From: Planctomycetota bacterium
GTDB taxonomy: Bacteria > Planctomycetota > B15-G4
NCBI GenBank assembly: GCA_003644265.1
Contig: QNBX01000065.1
Coordinates: forward strand, 1 to 22,626
Reading direction: 5' to 3'
Length of the DNA stretch: 22,626 nt
Position numbers and translations under genes: made by a program. Within the stretch, counting starts at the first letter, position 1; each line of letters starts with the position of its first letter. The notes below the pieces were generated by a model, which saw nothing but the letters and a program-made list of their open reading frames with translations, made no database searches and had not been told where the DNA came from. Below, in pieces: positions 15,936 through 22,626 of the stretch.

Positions 15936-16018
15936 TTCACGCGGGTGGGTGGCGCCTCATGTCACTCAGACAGCGCGGGCACCGGGTCCGCACTCCCTCC
16001 TCATTTCAGGGTCCCGCT

Positions 16019-16690
16019 ATGAGCTGCTTCCCATTCGACACGTTGCTCGCCTGGATCGAGGCGGGGCGTCCCGACGAGGGCGAAGTGGCCAGCCACAGGC
16101 CCGATCAATGCCCGCACTGCGCCCGACGCCTGAGCCTGCTGGACGAGTTGGCCGGCAGCCTGGGCCAGCCGGCACCCGAGCCGGTCCCCGCGACGTTGCG
16201 CCTGTCGGTGCTGTCTGCCATCGCCGCTGCCGACGCGTCGGCCGCGGCTTCCTCGGCCGCCAGGGAGCCGTCCCTGCTGGACAAGGCGCAGCAGAGCCTG
16301 GGCCGCAGCCTGGGCCAGGCCGCAGATCGGCTGCAGGAGTTCGTGGCCGAGCTGCTCAACCCGAGCGCCGCCCCGGGCCTGGCGGCCGGGCTGCGTGGCG
16401 AGCAGGGCAACGAGGTGCAGTGCTACCGGGCCGGGCCGTACACGCTCGACCTGGGCCTGGTCGATCGACGCGCGATCCTGGGCCAGCTCACCGACGACGA
16501 GGATCAGGAGGCCAGCGAGCTGTCCGGCGCCGAGTGCGTACTGTGCGGCGCGGACGGAACGCTCGAAGCGACAATCAGCGAAGACGGCGGCTTCTGCTTC
16601 GATGACGCCGGCCCTGGACGCTACGCGCTCATGATCGAGACCTCCGGTGTCCGGCTCGTCTTTCCGGACATCGACCTGACCGAGGCCTGA
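16019..16690 (+). CDS. Putative anti-sigma-like regulator with zinc-finger-like head and beta-sandwich tail
   Basis: A 223-residue soluble protein with no signal peptide or membrane segment. Residues 5-50 (DTLLAWIEAGRPDEGEVASH, then CPHCARRLSLLDELAGSL) look like a zinc anti-sigma head: His26, Cys31, Cys34, with spacing Hx4CxxC instead of the usual Hx3CxxC. Residues about 55-130 are helical and low in complexity (SAIAAADASAAASSAAREPS, then LLDKAQQSLGRSLGQAADRL). Residues about 140-223 are beta-rich and end like a carboxypeptidase-regulatory/SpaA-type sandwich: CVLCGADGTLEATISEDGGF, CFDDAGPGRYALMIETSGVR. The ATG at 16019 is preceded by AGGG; a start at 15959 would add 20 poor residues. It ends 6 bp before the TPR-CHAT gene. 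I infer that it binds the sigma factor and is a substrate or partner of the CHAT protease; no direct evidence exists in sequence. Confidence 0.6.
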   Translation: MSCFPFDTLLAWIEAGRPDEGEVASHRPDQCPHCARRLSLLDELAGSLGQPAPEPVPATLRLSVLSAIAAADASAAASSAAREPSLLDKAQQSLGRSLGQAADRLQEFVAELLNPSAAPGLAAGLRGEQGNEVQCYRAGPYTLDLGLVDRRAILGQLTDDEDQEASELSGAECVLCGADGTLEATISEDGGFCFDDAGPGRYALMIETSGVRLVFPDIDLTEA

Positions 16691-16696
16691 CTCAAG

Positions 16697-19594
16697 ATGC
16701 CTGGCAGCGACGATCCGTCGCGGGACCAGGCCAGCGACGTGGACGCATGGCGCGATCGGCTGGCCGCCCACGACGCTCAAGCGACCCTCTGGGCTGCCTT
16801 TGCGGGCGAGCCTGAGACGCTGCGCGCGGCGGTGACCCAGGCGCTCAAGGCCCGGGTCGATGAGCTGGTGCGCAACGAGCCTCCCGCGGCCCTGGTGGTG
16901 GCCGAGGCGTTGGTGCGCGCGGCCGAGGGCCTGACCACGCTGCAGCCTCTGGCCCTGCGCGGTCGCGCTGTCGCGGCCCACTTCAACGGCAAGAACGACA
17001 CGGCCATCGCCGACTTCGAGCGCGCCGCCGACCTGTACGAAGCGCAGGGACAGCCGGTGGAGTGCGCGCGCGTCCTGCGCAGCCTGGTGGACGTGAGCCA
17101 GCTCGCCGGCCGCAGCCAACAGGCTCTAGCCTGCGCCGCACGCGCCGAGGCCCTGCTGGAAGGACACGACGAGCCGCGCCTGCTGGCCCAGCTCTGGCTC
17201 AACGTCGGCAACGTCCACACGCGCCTGGACGACTACATTCAAGCCGAGGCCGCCTATCAGCGCGCCCAGCAGGCCTTCGCGGAGCTGGGTGACCAGACCG
17301 GCCTGGCCTTCGCCGACTTCAATCTGGCGATCGTGGCCATGAACGCCAACCGCACCGATGACGCCGAGCAGGCCTGGGCCCGCGCCCGCGAGGGCATGGA
17401 CCAGCTCGACATGGGGCTGCTGGTGGCGGACTGCGACTACAACGTGGCCTACCTGCAGAGCCGCCGAGGGCACTTCGAGTCCGCCATCGACGGCCTGGAA
17501 CGCGCGCGCGTCACCTACGAGGCCAACGGCAAGCCCTCGGGCACGCCGCTGTGCGATCTGGACCTGGCCGAGATCAACCTGCGCCTGGGCGCCTGCCGCG
17601 ACGCCCGGCGCCAAGCCGCCGCCGCCGCCGCCGCCTTTGAGCAGCTCGACATGGGCTACGAGCTGGCCCGCGCCGAGGTGCTCTCCGGCCTGGCCCGCGC
17701 GCGCCTGGGAGAGTCCACGGACGCGCTGGCCGATCTGACCCGGGCCGAGGAGCGCTTTCAGCAGCAAGGCAACGCCAGCTACGCGGCCTTCGTGGGCCTG
17801 CAACGCGCGCACGTCGAGATGTCCGCCGGCAACGCGAGCGCCGTGCTGCGTCGGGTGCGCTCCTTCCGCTCCACGCTTCAGGACAAGGGCCTGGCCTGGC
17901 TCGCCAACCTGGCTTGCCTGACCCTGGCGCGCGCGCTGCTGCTCGACGGACAGGCGCAGGCGGCCCTGGACGAGGTGGACGCGCTGGCCTCGCGGGACCC
18001 CGCGGCGGGCCCCATCGACGATCTGCTGGGCGCCATCCTGCTGCGCTTGCGGGGCGACGCCCTGGCGGCGTTGGGCGACCGCGACGGCGCCATCGCGGCG
18101 CTGGAAGGGGCGGTCAGCGCCATCGACGCCGCCTGGGGGCACGTGCCGCGCGGCGACGTGCGCATCGCCTTCTTCCGCGGGCAGCACCCGGCCTTCGTCG
18201 ACATGACCTGCCTGCTGCTGGAGGCGGGCCGCGCCGACGAGGCGCTGCTGGTCTACGAGCACGGCCGCTCACGCTCCATGCTGGACACCACGCCGCTGGC
18301 CCACGACCCCGCCTGGCGCGCGGCGCGCGAGCGGCTCGACTGGCTGCTCACGCGTCAGCTCGACGCCGAGCTGGGACGGCTCTCGGGCGGCAACGAGCTC
18401 AGGCTCAGCGCCAACACCGACGGGAGCTTGACCCGCGCCGTGGCCGACGCACGCAACGACCTGGCTCAGCAGGTGCTGTCGCGGCGGGGCAGCCCGACCC
18501 ACGCGCCGGGCCGCTTCGACGCGCACGAGCTGGCGCACGCCTGCCGCCCGGGCGAGCGCGTGCTCAGCTTCATCACCGGACCCCGGGGCGTGCACGCCAT
18601 CTGGATGGAGCCCGTCGCCGGCGGCCCCCCGCGCGTGAGCACGCAGCCCCTGGACGTCAGCGCCGAGGAGCTTGAGCGGCTGCGCGACCGCTTCTGGTTC
18701 CAGGTGCGCCGCCCCCGGCGGAGTCCCGCGGCCCAGCGGCAGCTGCACTCCTTGCTGGCCGAGTTGGGCGAACGCGTACTGGCGCCGGTGCTCGAACGCC
18801 TGCCGGACGGCGAACAGCGCCCCGCCCTGGTGCTGGTGCCCAGCGGCGCCCTGCACGACCTGCCGCTGCACGCTTTCGAGCTCGAGGGCCAGCCCCTGGC
18901 CGCGCGTTACGAGCTGAGCCAGGCCGTGAGCGTATGGCACCTGGCGCGCACGCGCCGGCGCCCGGACGCCACGCTCGAAACCAGCGCGAGCTCAGGCCGC
19001 ATGTGGACCGCGGGAGCCACCCTGGGCCTGTTGCCCGCCGTCGAACAGGAGCTAACGCATCTCGAGACCACCTTCGCCGGGCAGGTGCAGCGCCTGGGCG
19101 CCGACGAATTACTGGAGGGGTTGACAAGCGGTTCAACTCAAGGTTCTCTCTTGCACATCGCAGCCCATGGGCACTTCGAGGCCAGCCGTCCGAAGTTCTC
19201 GGCCATCTGCCTTGGGGGCCGTTTCTTGCTGGCCCACGACGTGGCCGCCTTGAGCTTGGACCTGGACCTGGTGGTGCTCAGCGGCTGCGAGACCGGACGT
19301 TCCATGTCCACCGGCGGTGACGAGCTGATCGGCCTCCCGAGAGCCTTTCTGGGCGCAGGAGCCCGTGCCGTGGTCGGCACACTCTGGCCCGTCGGAGACA
19401 TCGACGCGGCTCAGTTCATGCAGTCTTTCTACAATCAACTCGCTACTGGAGACTCGGCCCGCCAAGCCCTCACGGCGGCCCGAACACAGGCGCTGTCTGC
19501 CACCGACGATCCCGTCGCGTGGGCCGCCTACACCATGCTGGGCGACCCCGATGTCGCTCTCAGCCCGACCCGCAGGGTCACCTTCCCGGAGTAG
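16697..19594 (+). CDS. TPR-CHAT protease (caspase-fold), 965 aa
   Basis: Residues about 60-490 are tetratricopeptide helical hairpins, seen as repeated units such as AIADFERAADLYEAQGQPVE, QLWLNVGNVHTRLDDYIQAE and AFADFNLAIVAMNANRTDDA. Residues about 600-960 form a CHAT domain (caspase HetF associated with TPRs), a clan CD cysteine protease fold. The dyad is intact: His824 in HIAAHGHFE and Cys864 in VLSGCETG, followed by the conserved GGDELIGLPRAFLGAGARAV, VGTLWPVGD and AYTMLGDPD. It has no signal peptide, so it should act in the cytoplasm, with the TPRs as the sensor or substrate-docking arm. It sits 6 bp after the anti-sigma-like gene and 4 bp before the subtilase. Related TPR-CHAT proteins include Csx29 of type III-E CRISPR systems, which cuts a sigma-binding partner; here the trigger is unknown. 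Confidence 0.93.
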   Translation: MPGSDDPSRDQASDVDAWRDRLAAHDAQATLWAAFAGEPETLRAAVTQALKARVDELVRNEPPAALVVAEALVRAAEGLTTLQPLALRGRAVAAHFNGKNDTAIADFERAADLYEAQGQPVECARVLRSLVDVSQLAGRSQQALACAARAEALLEGHDEPRLLAQLWLNVGNVHTRLDDYIQAEAAYQRAQQAFAELGDQTGLAFADFNLAIVAMNANRTDDAEQAWARAREGMDQLDMGLLVADCDYNVAYLQSRRGHFESAIDGLERARVTYEANGKPSGTPLCDLDLAEINLRLGACRDARRQAAAAAAAFEQLDMGYELARAEVLSGLARARLGESTDALADLTRAEERFQQQGNASYAAFVGLQRAHVEMSAGNASAVLRRVRSFRSTLQDKGLAWLANLACLTLARALLLDGQAQAALDEVDALASRDPAAGPIDDLLGAILLRLRGDALAALGDRDGAIAALEGAVSAIDAAWGHVPRGDVRIAFFRGQHPAFVDMTCLLLEAGRADEALLVYEHGRSRSMLDTTPLAHDPAWRAARERLDWLLTRQLDAELGRLSGGNELRLSANTDGSLTRAVADARNDLAQQVLSRRGSPTHAPGRFDAHELAHACRPGERVLSFITGPRGVHAIWMEPVAGGPPRVSTQPLDVSAEELERLRDRFWFQVRRPRRSPAAQRQLHSLLAELGERVLAPVLERLPDGEQRPALVLVPSGALHDLPLHAFELEGQPLAARYELSQAVSVWHLARTRRRPDATLETSASSGRMWTAGATLGLLPAVEQELTHLETTFAGQVQRLGADELLEGLTSGSTQGSLLHIAAHGHFEASRPKFSAICLGGRFLLAHDVAALSLDLDLVVLSGCETGRSMSTGGDELIGLPRAFLGAGARAVVGTLWPVGDIDAAQFMQSFYNQLATGDSARQALTAARTQALSATDDPVAWAAYTMLGDPDVALSPTRRVTFPE

Positions 19595-19598
19595 ATCC

Positions 19599-20957
19599 AT
19601 GATCGTACGTTCATCCCAGATCCCCCGTCTGACCGGGCTACTGGCCCTGAGCCTGGGCGTGGTCCTGCTCGCGCACCCCGTGGACGCCCAGACGCCGAGT
19701 GGGCCCAGCCAGCCGCGTCGCGTGTCGCTGGGATTCGACGGCCTGGAGCAGGAGGTCGAGACCATCGCCGATGAGCTCGAGCTCGATCTGCTCGAGGGCA
19801 ACGAAAAGGTGTCGACCTGGCTGCTGAAGACCGCGCCGGGCATCTCTGAGGTTCAGTTCAGCCAGGTCCTGGTGACGCTGGGCACGTACAACGGCACGCT
19901 CTACGCCGAAGAGGACCTGCGCGCCGACATCCCCGATGTGGCGGGTTGCCGGGCTGACGGCGGCTCCACGGCGGGCGAGGTCCAGCCCCAGCAGTGCACG
20001 GTGGGCTTCGTGGACGGCGACCCCACGGACGAGAAGTACGCCAGCCAATCAGCCCTGAAGCAGATCTCGGCCACGTCGGCCCACTGGCTGAAGCGCAGCT
20101 ACACACCGGTCGTCGCGGTGATCGACACCGGCATCGACCCCGGCCACAAGTGGCTCGCCGGCCAGCTCTTCTCGCTGGGCCACGACTTCGTCGATGAGGC
20201 CCCTGGGGGCTTTGAGCGCACAGACGGCATCGATGACGACGGCGACGGACTGCTGGACGAGGCCTACGGTCACGGCACCCACATCGCCGGCACGATCATC
20301 GCCGTGGATCCGAAGGCTCTGATCCTGCCCATCCGGGCCATGGACACCGATGGCGGCGGGTTTGCGTTCGACATCGCCCAGGCCATCTTCTATGCGGTGG
20401 ACGAGGGCGCCGACATCATCAACCTGAGCCTGAGCGTCTCCCACCCCGCCCAGAGCCTGATATCTGCCCTGCAGTACGCCGAGGCCGCCGACGTGGTGGT
20501 GTTCACGTCGGCGGGCAACACCGGCGGAGACGTGCTCTTCCCCGGGAACTACGATGCCAGCGAGCATGCGGTCATCCTGCCCGCCATCGCGGGTGCCGTC
20601 TTGGACGGTCGGGAGATCCTCACGGTGGCCGCCGTCGATGCGTCCGACATCAAGGCCGACTTCAGCGCCTGGGGCCCGGACGTGGACATCTGCGCGCCCG
20701 GCGTCGCGGTCTACAGCACGTTCCCCGGCGACCAGTTCGCCTGGTACAGCGGGACGTCCATGGCCACGGCCATCGCCAGCGGCGTCGCGGCGCTCACGCT
20801 AGGCATCGGCGGGCCCGGGCCGATCAAGTCGGGCGAGCTGCTCCGGCAGAGCGCCGACCCCGTCGACAGCCTCAACGCGCCGTTCGAGGGTGGCCTGGGA
20901 GCGGGACGACTGGACGCCCTGGCTGCGGGCTTGGATGCACTCAAGCTGAAGCCATAG
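19599..20957 (+). CDS. Secreted S8 family (subtilisin-like) serine peptidase
   Basis: A 452-residue subtilase. Residues 1-30 are a signal peptide (hydrophobic LTGLLALSLGVVLL, likely cleavage after VDA-30). Residues about 40-155 look like a propeptide with a Cys pair (117, 133). The catalytic domain has the full triad: Asp176 in VAVIDTGID, His225 in YGHGTHIAGT and Ser387 in YSGTSMATAIASG, plus oxyanion Asn307 in TSAGN. An acidic DxDxDG-like loop, DDDGDGLLDE (212-221), may bind calcium. The ATG at 19599 is 4 bp after the TPR-CHAT stop, so the two are almost certainly co-transcribed and may be coupled; the longer upstream frame overlaps the CHAT domain and is rejected. It acts outside the cytoplasm, so it cannot be a direct partner of the CHAT protease before export; it may be the effector of the response. 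No C-terminal anchor is seen. Confidence 0.92.
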   Translation: MIVRSSQIPRLTGLLALSLGVVLLAHPVDAQTPSGPSQPRRVSLGFDGLEQEVETIADELELDLLEGNEKVSTWLLKTAPGISEVQFSQVLVTLGTYNGTLYAEEDLRADIPDVAGCRADGGSTAGEVQPQQCTVGFVDGDPTDEKYASQSALKQISATSAHWLKRSYTPVVAVIDTGIDPGHKWLAGQLFSLGHDFVDEAPGGFERTDGIDDDGDGLLDEAYGHGTHIAGTIIAVDPKALILPIRAMDTDGGGFAFDIAQAIFYAVDEGADIINLSLSVSHPAQSLISALQYAEAADVVVFTSAGNTGGDVLFPGNYDASEHAVILPAIAGAVLDGREILTVAAVDASDIKADFSAWGPDVDICAPGVAVYSTFPGDQFAWYSGTSMATAIASGVAALTLGIGGPGPIKSGELLRQSADPVDSLNAPFEGGLGAGRLDALAAGLDALKLKP

Positions 20958-20964
20958 GGCGCGG

Positions 20965-22218
20965 TCAGCTGCCCTCAGGACGTGGGGCCAGGTCCATGGA
21001 CAGCATGGCCACGGCCGGAATGGGTGGGTGAGGCAGCGAGAGCCTGAAGCCGCGGAACGCGGACGCGTCCCACCCGATCTGCTCGAACGTGTACGCCAAG
21101 AGCTCGCGGTAGCGCGGGACGTGCGGCGTGGCCATGGTGTCCAGGCCGCGGCCCAGCTCGTGCACGCCGGCCTCGAGGGTCAGGCGCGTCGAGCCGCGAC
21201 GGCTGCGGCCGCGGACCGGCCGGCCCTCGAGCTGGCTGTAGAGGTCGGCCCGCGGATTCATGGCCCAGCCCAGCGACTCGTGAATCAACAGGTCTTTCTG
21301 CATGAGTTCCACCGGCATCTTGAGGTTGCTGCCGATCTCGCAGATCGTCTCGTCGGCGTCCGCGTACTGGGAGCCGACCGACCTGATGAGCGAGCCGTAG
21401 ACGCAGGTCAGCTCGCCCGTGCGCCCCACCGGCCCGGCGGGCAGCTCGTAGAGGATCTCCGTCTCGCTGCGCTCAATGATCAGCTCGGGCAGCTCGGGAG
21501 AACAGAAAGCGCGCAGCAAGGGCACCTCGTCCGCGCTGCAGGAGGGGTCGATCGGCTGCCCCGTCACCGCGCTGGTGGTTCCCTCGGCGTCCCAGATCTG
21601 GCGCCGGAACAAGGGCCAGGCCACGTCCGGCTTGAGCCGGCGTAGATCGATGAAGCCGTTGATCAGGGCCAGATCCACTCGGCTGGGGTCCTCGACGCTG
21701 GGCAGCAGGATGTTGACCGTCATCAGCATGCGGGCCTGAACGCTCCAGATCGCGCTGTTGCCGCGGAAGGCGTCGCGTCGGGCCTGGAGCAGGGCCTCGG
21801 TGCGCCTGGCGTCGGGCACGAAGCCGGCGGCGACCAGCTCGAGCGTGGCCCGATCGCCGGCGTGGCGGTGCATCAGCCGCTCGAAGTCCTCGCGCGCTGA
21901 GCGGATGCGCCCCAGGGCTGGTGCGGGCACGCCGGCCGCCTTGAGCGCCTTGACCAGGATCTCGACCCCGCTGAGGCCGGGCACATGGGGCACCGCCGCG
22001 AAGGCGTCGGTACTGGTGACGATCTTGGACACCTTCCAGGTCAGGTTGCGGTGCAAACCCAGCTTCCGGGCCACTTCCTGCGGCCGAGACGGGTCGACCC
22101 CCACAGCTCCGAGGGCCTCGGTCAGCGCCCCTCTCAGGGCCTGGAGCACGGCCTTGCACTCGTCGGGAAACAGCTCGATCTGGGTACTTGAAGGCCGGCT
22201 CGATGGTGTGGTCGTCAT
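20965..22218 (-). CDS. Unrecognised 417-aa protein with possible N-terminal helix-turn-helix
   Basis: I do not recognise the family. From ATG 22218 the protein begins MTTTPSSRPSSTQIELFPDE. An early helical stretch (about residues 20-62) ends in SRPQEVARKLGLHRNLTWKV, which reads like a helix-turn-helix. The rest is mixed alpha/beta without membrane segments: LMTVNILLPSVEDPSRVDLA, ELPELIIERSETEILYELPA, a helical block around ETICEIGSNLKMPVELMQKD, and a basic loop GRPVRGRSRRGSTR. The arrangement, an HTH followed by a large putative sensor/effector part, would suit a transcription regulator. GTG 22308 and ATG 22299 would add a hydrophobic stretch (MCPFLGALIMAGLLFRPPL), which I think is not translated. 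The stop lies 7 bp from the subtilase stop, convergent. Upstream palindromes could be its own binding sites. Confidence 0.7.
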   Translation of the reverse strand: MTTTPSSRPSSTQIELFPDECKAVLQALRGALTEALGAVGVDPSRPQEVARKLGLHRNLTWKVSKIVTSTDAFAAVPHVPGLSGVEILVKALKAAGVPAPALGRIRSAREDFERLMHRHAGDRATLELVAAGFVPDARRTEALLQARRDAFRGNSAIWSVQARMLMTVNILLPSVEDPSRVDLALINGFIDLRRLKPDVAWPLFRRQIWDAEGTTSAVTGQPIDPSCSADEVPLLRAFCSPELPELIIERSETEILYELPAGPVGRTGELTCVYGSLIRSVGSQYADADETICEIGSNLKMPVELMQKDLLIHESLGWAMNPRADLYSQLEGRPVRGRSRRGSTRLTLEAGVHELGRGLDTMATPHVPRYRELLAYTFEQIGWDASAFRGFRLSLPHPPIPAVAMLSMDLAPRPEGS

Positions 22219-22315
22219 GCAGTTACCCGTGTCGCGGGCCATAAGGGGGGGCCGGAACAGGAGCCCGGCCATGATCAATGCGCCCAGAAACGGGCACATC
22301 AAACGCACGGAAAAC

Positions 22316-22366
22316 TTCCCCGGGGAAAGCGCCCAAGGATTCCTTCCGCTGGAGTAGGCTACTCCA
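22316..22366. promoter_or_regulatory. Three adjacent palindromes in a divergent intergenic region
   Basis: TTCCCCGGGGAA (22316-22327), AAGGA-T-TCCTT (22335-22345) and TGGAGTAG-G-CTACTCCA (22350-22366) are each perfect inverted repeats and lie within 51 bp. Spaced dyads of this kind between divergent genes usually mark operator or promoter sites. They sit 98-148 bp upstream of the minus-strand gene (ATG 22218). Confidence 0.5.
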
Positions 22367-22368
22367 CA

Positions 22369-22400
22369 GCTGCGGTTCAGGCCAGTTGCGGTTCAGGCCA
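22369..22400. repeat. 16-bp tandem duplication
   Basis: GCTGCGGTTCAGGCCA (22369-22384) is followed at once by GTTGCGGTTCAGGCCA (22385-22400), differing at one base. It abuts the palindrome cluster and lies about 55 bp upstream of the next + strand gene, so it could be a duplicated binding site or a recent duplication. Confidence 0.8.
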
Positions 22401-22453
22401 ACCGATCAGACGCGGGTCCACGGTAGCAACCACCCCACTCGGAAGATCGTCGA

Positions 22454-22626
22454 ATGAAAGCTCGAGTCCTCGTTTCCTTCGCTCTCGCATCCACCTTGCT
22501 CTGCTCGCTGGCTGCAGCGCAGCAGCTTGTGTTTGTCCCCGATGGCTACGTCTGCACGGACATCACACCCGACGGCAAGTTCGTCGTGGGCAACGGTGAT
22601 GGCGGCGCCTTCCGCTGGGACTGGAA
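22454..22626 (+). CDS. Secreted HAF-repeat/propeller-like protein, N-terminus only
   Basis: Only the first 57 codons are in the window. MKARVLVSFALASTLLCSLA then AAQQ is a clear signal peptide, probably cut after AAA, so the product is exported. The mature start, LVFVPDGYVCTDITPDGKFV then VGNGDGGAFRWDW, matches the short repeats (xxxDVSxDGxxVVGxxxxxAFxW) of HAF-type propeller proteins common in planctomycetes and other environmental bacteria. GGAAG lies about 9 bp before the ATG. Function unknown; a cell-surface or periplasmic beta-propeller is inferred. Confidence 0.75.
   Translation, partial: MKARVLVSFALASTLLCSLAAAQQLVFVPDGYVCTDITPDGKFVVGNGDGGAFRWDW

Noticed and set aside
15316..20957. Type III-E CRISPR-associated Csx29/Csx30/RpoE locus
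   Set aside because: The gene logic is similar, but there is no gRAMP/Cas7-11, no adaptation gene and no repeat array in the window, and Csx29-type loci do not carry a subtilase.
15041..22453. Gasdermin-type pore-forming partner for the CHAT protease
   Set aside because: I looked for a small gasdermin-like neighbour, since some CHAT-type proteases are paired with one; the adjacent proteins do not resemble it (short soluble anti-sigma-like protein, subtilase, HTH-like protein).

Overview
This is a high-GC window with dense, mostly intact protein-coding genes on both strands. No rRNA, tRNA, CRISPR array, transposase or phage gene was seen. Lineage can only be inferred. The high GC, an ECF sigma / TPR-CHAT / subtilase operon, a sigma54 activator, a secreted beta-propeller-like protein and a two-zinc-knuckle methionyl-tRNA synthetase with a KFSTS loop fit Planctomycetota. 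Myxococcota or another high-GC Gram-negative group cannot be excluded.

Layout. (1) 1-2362 is a surface-glycan type cluster: a partial propeller-like protein (-), a family-2 glycosyltransferase (+), a 57-residue single-pass membrane protein (-) and a SAM methyltransferase (-). (2) 2407-5709 is a redox/stress module: a truncated thioredoxin- or rhodanese-like mini-ORF, a PNPOx-fold flavoprotein and an AhpD/carboxymuconolactone-decarboxylase-fold protein (all -), facing a NorR-type sigma54 activator (+). The shared intergenic region holds a near-consensus -24/-12 promoter and inverted repeats. (3) 5764-10676 is a second surface module: a sulfotransferase translationally coupled to a glycosyltransferase-methyltransferase fusion (-), with short tandem arrays sharing the core CGCTCAC on either side. 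It is followed by a guanylate-kinase-like protein that lacks the P-loop lysine and a CapA-like lipoprotein (+). (4) 10759-15040 is housekeeping: glutaryl-CoA dehydrogenase (-), an EI24/CysZ-like membrane protein with an N-terminal zinc ribbon (+) and methionyl-tRNA synthetase (+).

(5) 15238-20957 is the most interesting part. It is a compact + strand operon of ECF sigma factor, a 223-residue protein with an anti-sigma-like His/Cys head and a beta-sandwich tail, a 965-residue TPR-CHAT protease with an intact His/Cys dyad, and a secreted S8 subtilase. Gaps of 6 bp (or less) join the last three genes. The layout recalls the known Csx29 (TPR-CHAT) / Csx30 / RpoE logic, but with no CRISPR component in view. 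I infer a proteolysis-controlled sigma switch, with the middle protein as the likely CHAT substrate. (6) 20965-22626 holds an unrecognised 417-residue protein with a possible N-terminal helix-turn-helix (-) and the start of a secreted repeat protein (+). They diverge from a 235-bp region containing three palindromes and a 16-bp tandem duplication.

No gene-free stretch exceeds 300 bases. The longest are 11932-12190 (259 bp) and 15041-15315 (275 bp).
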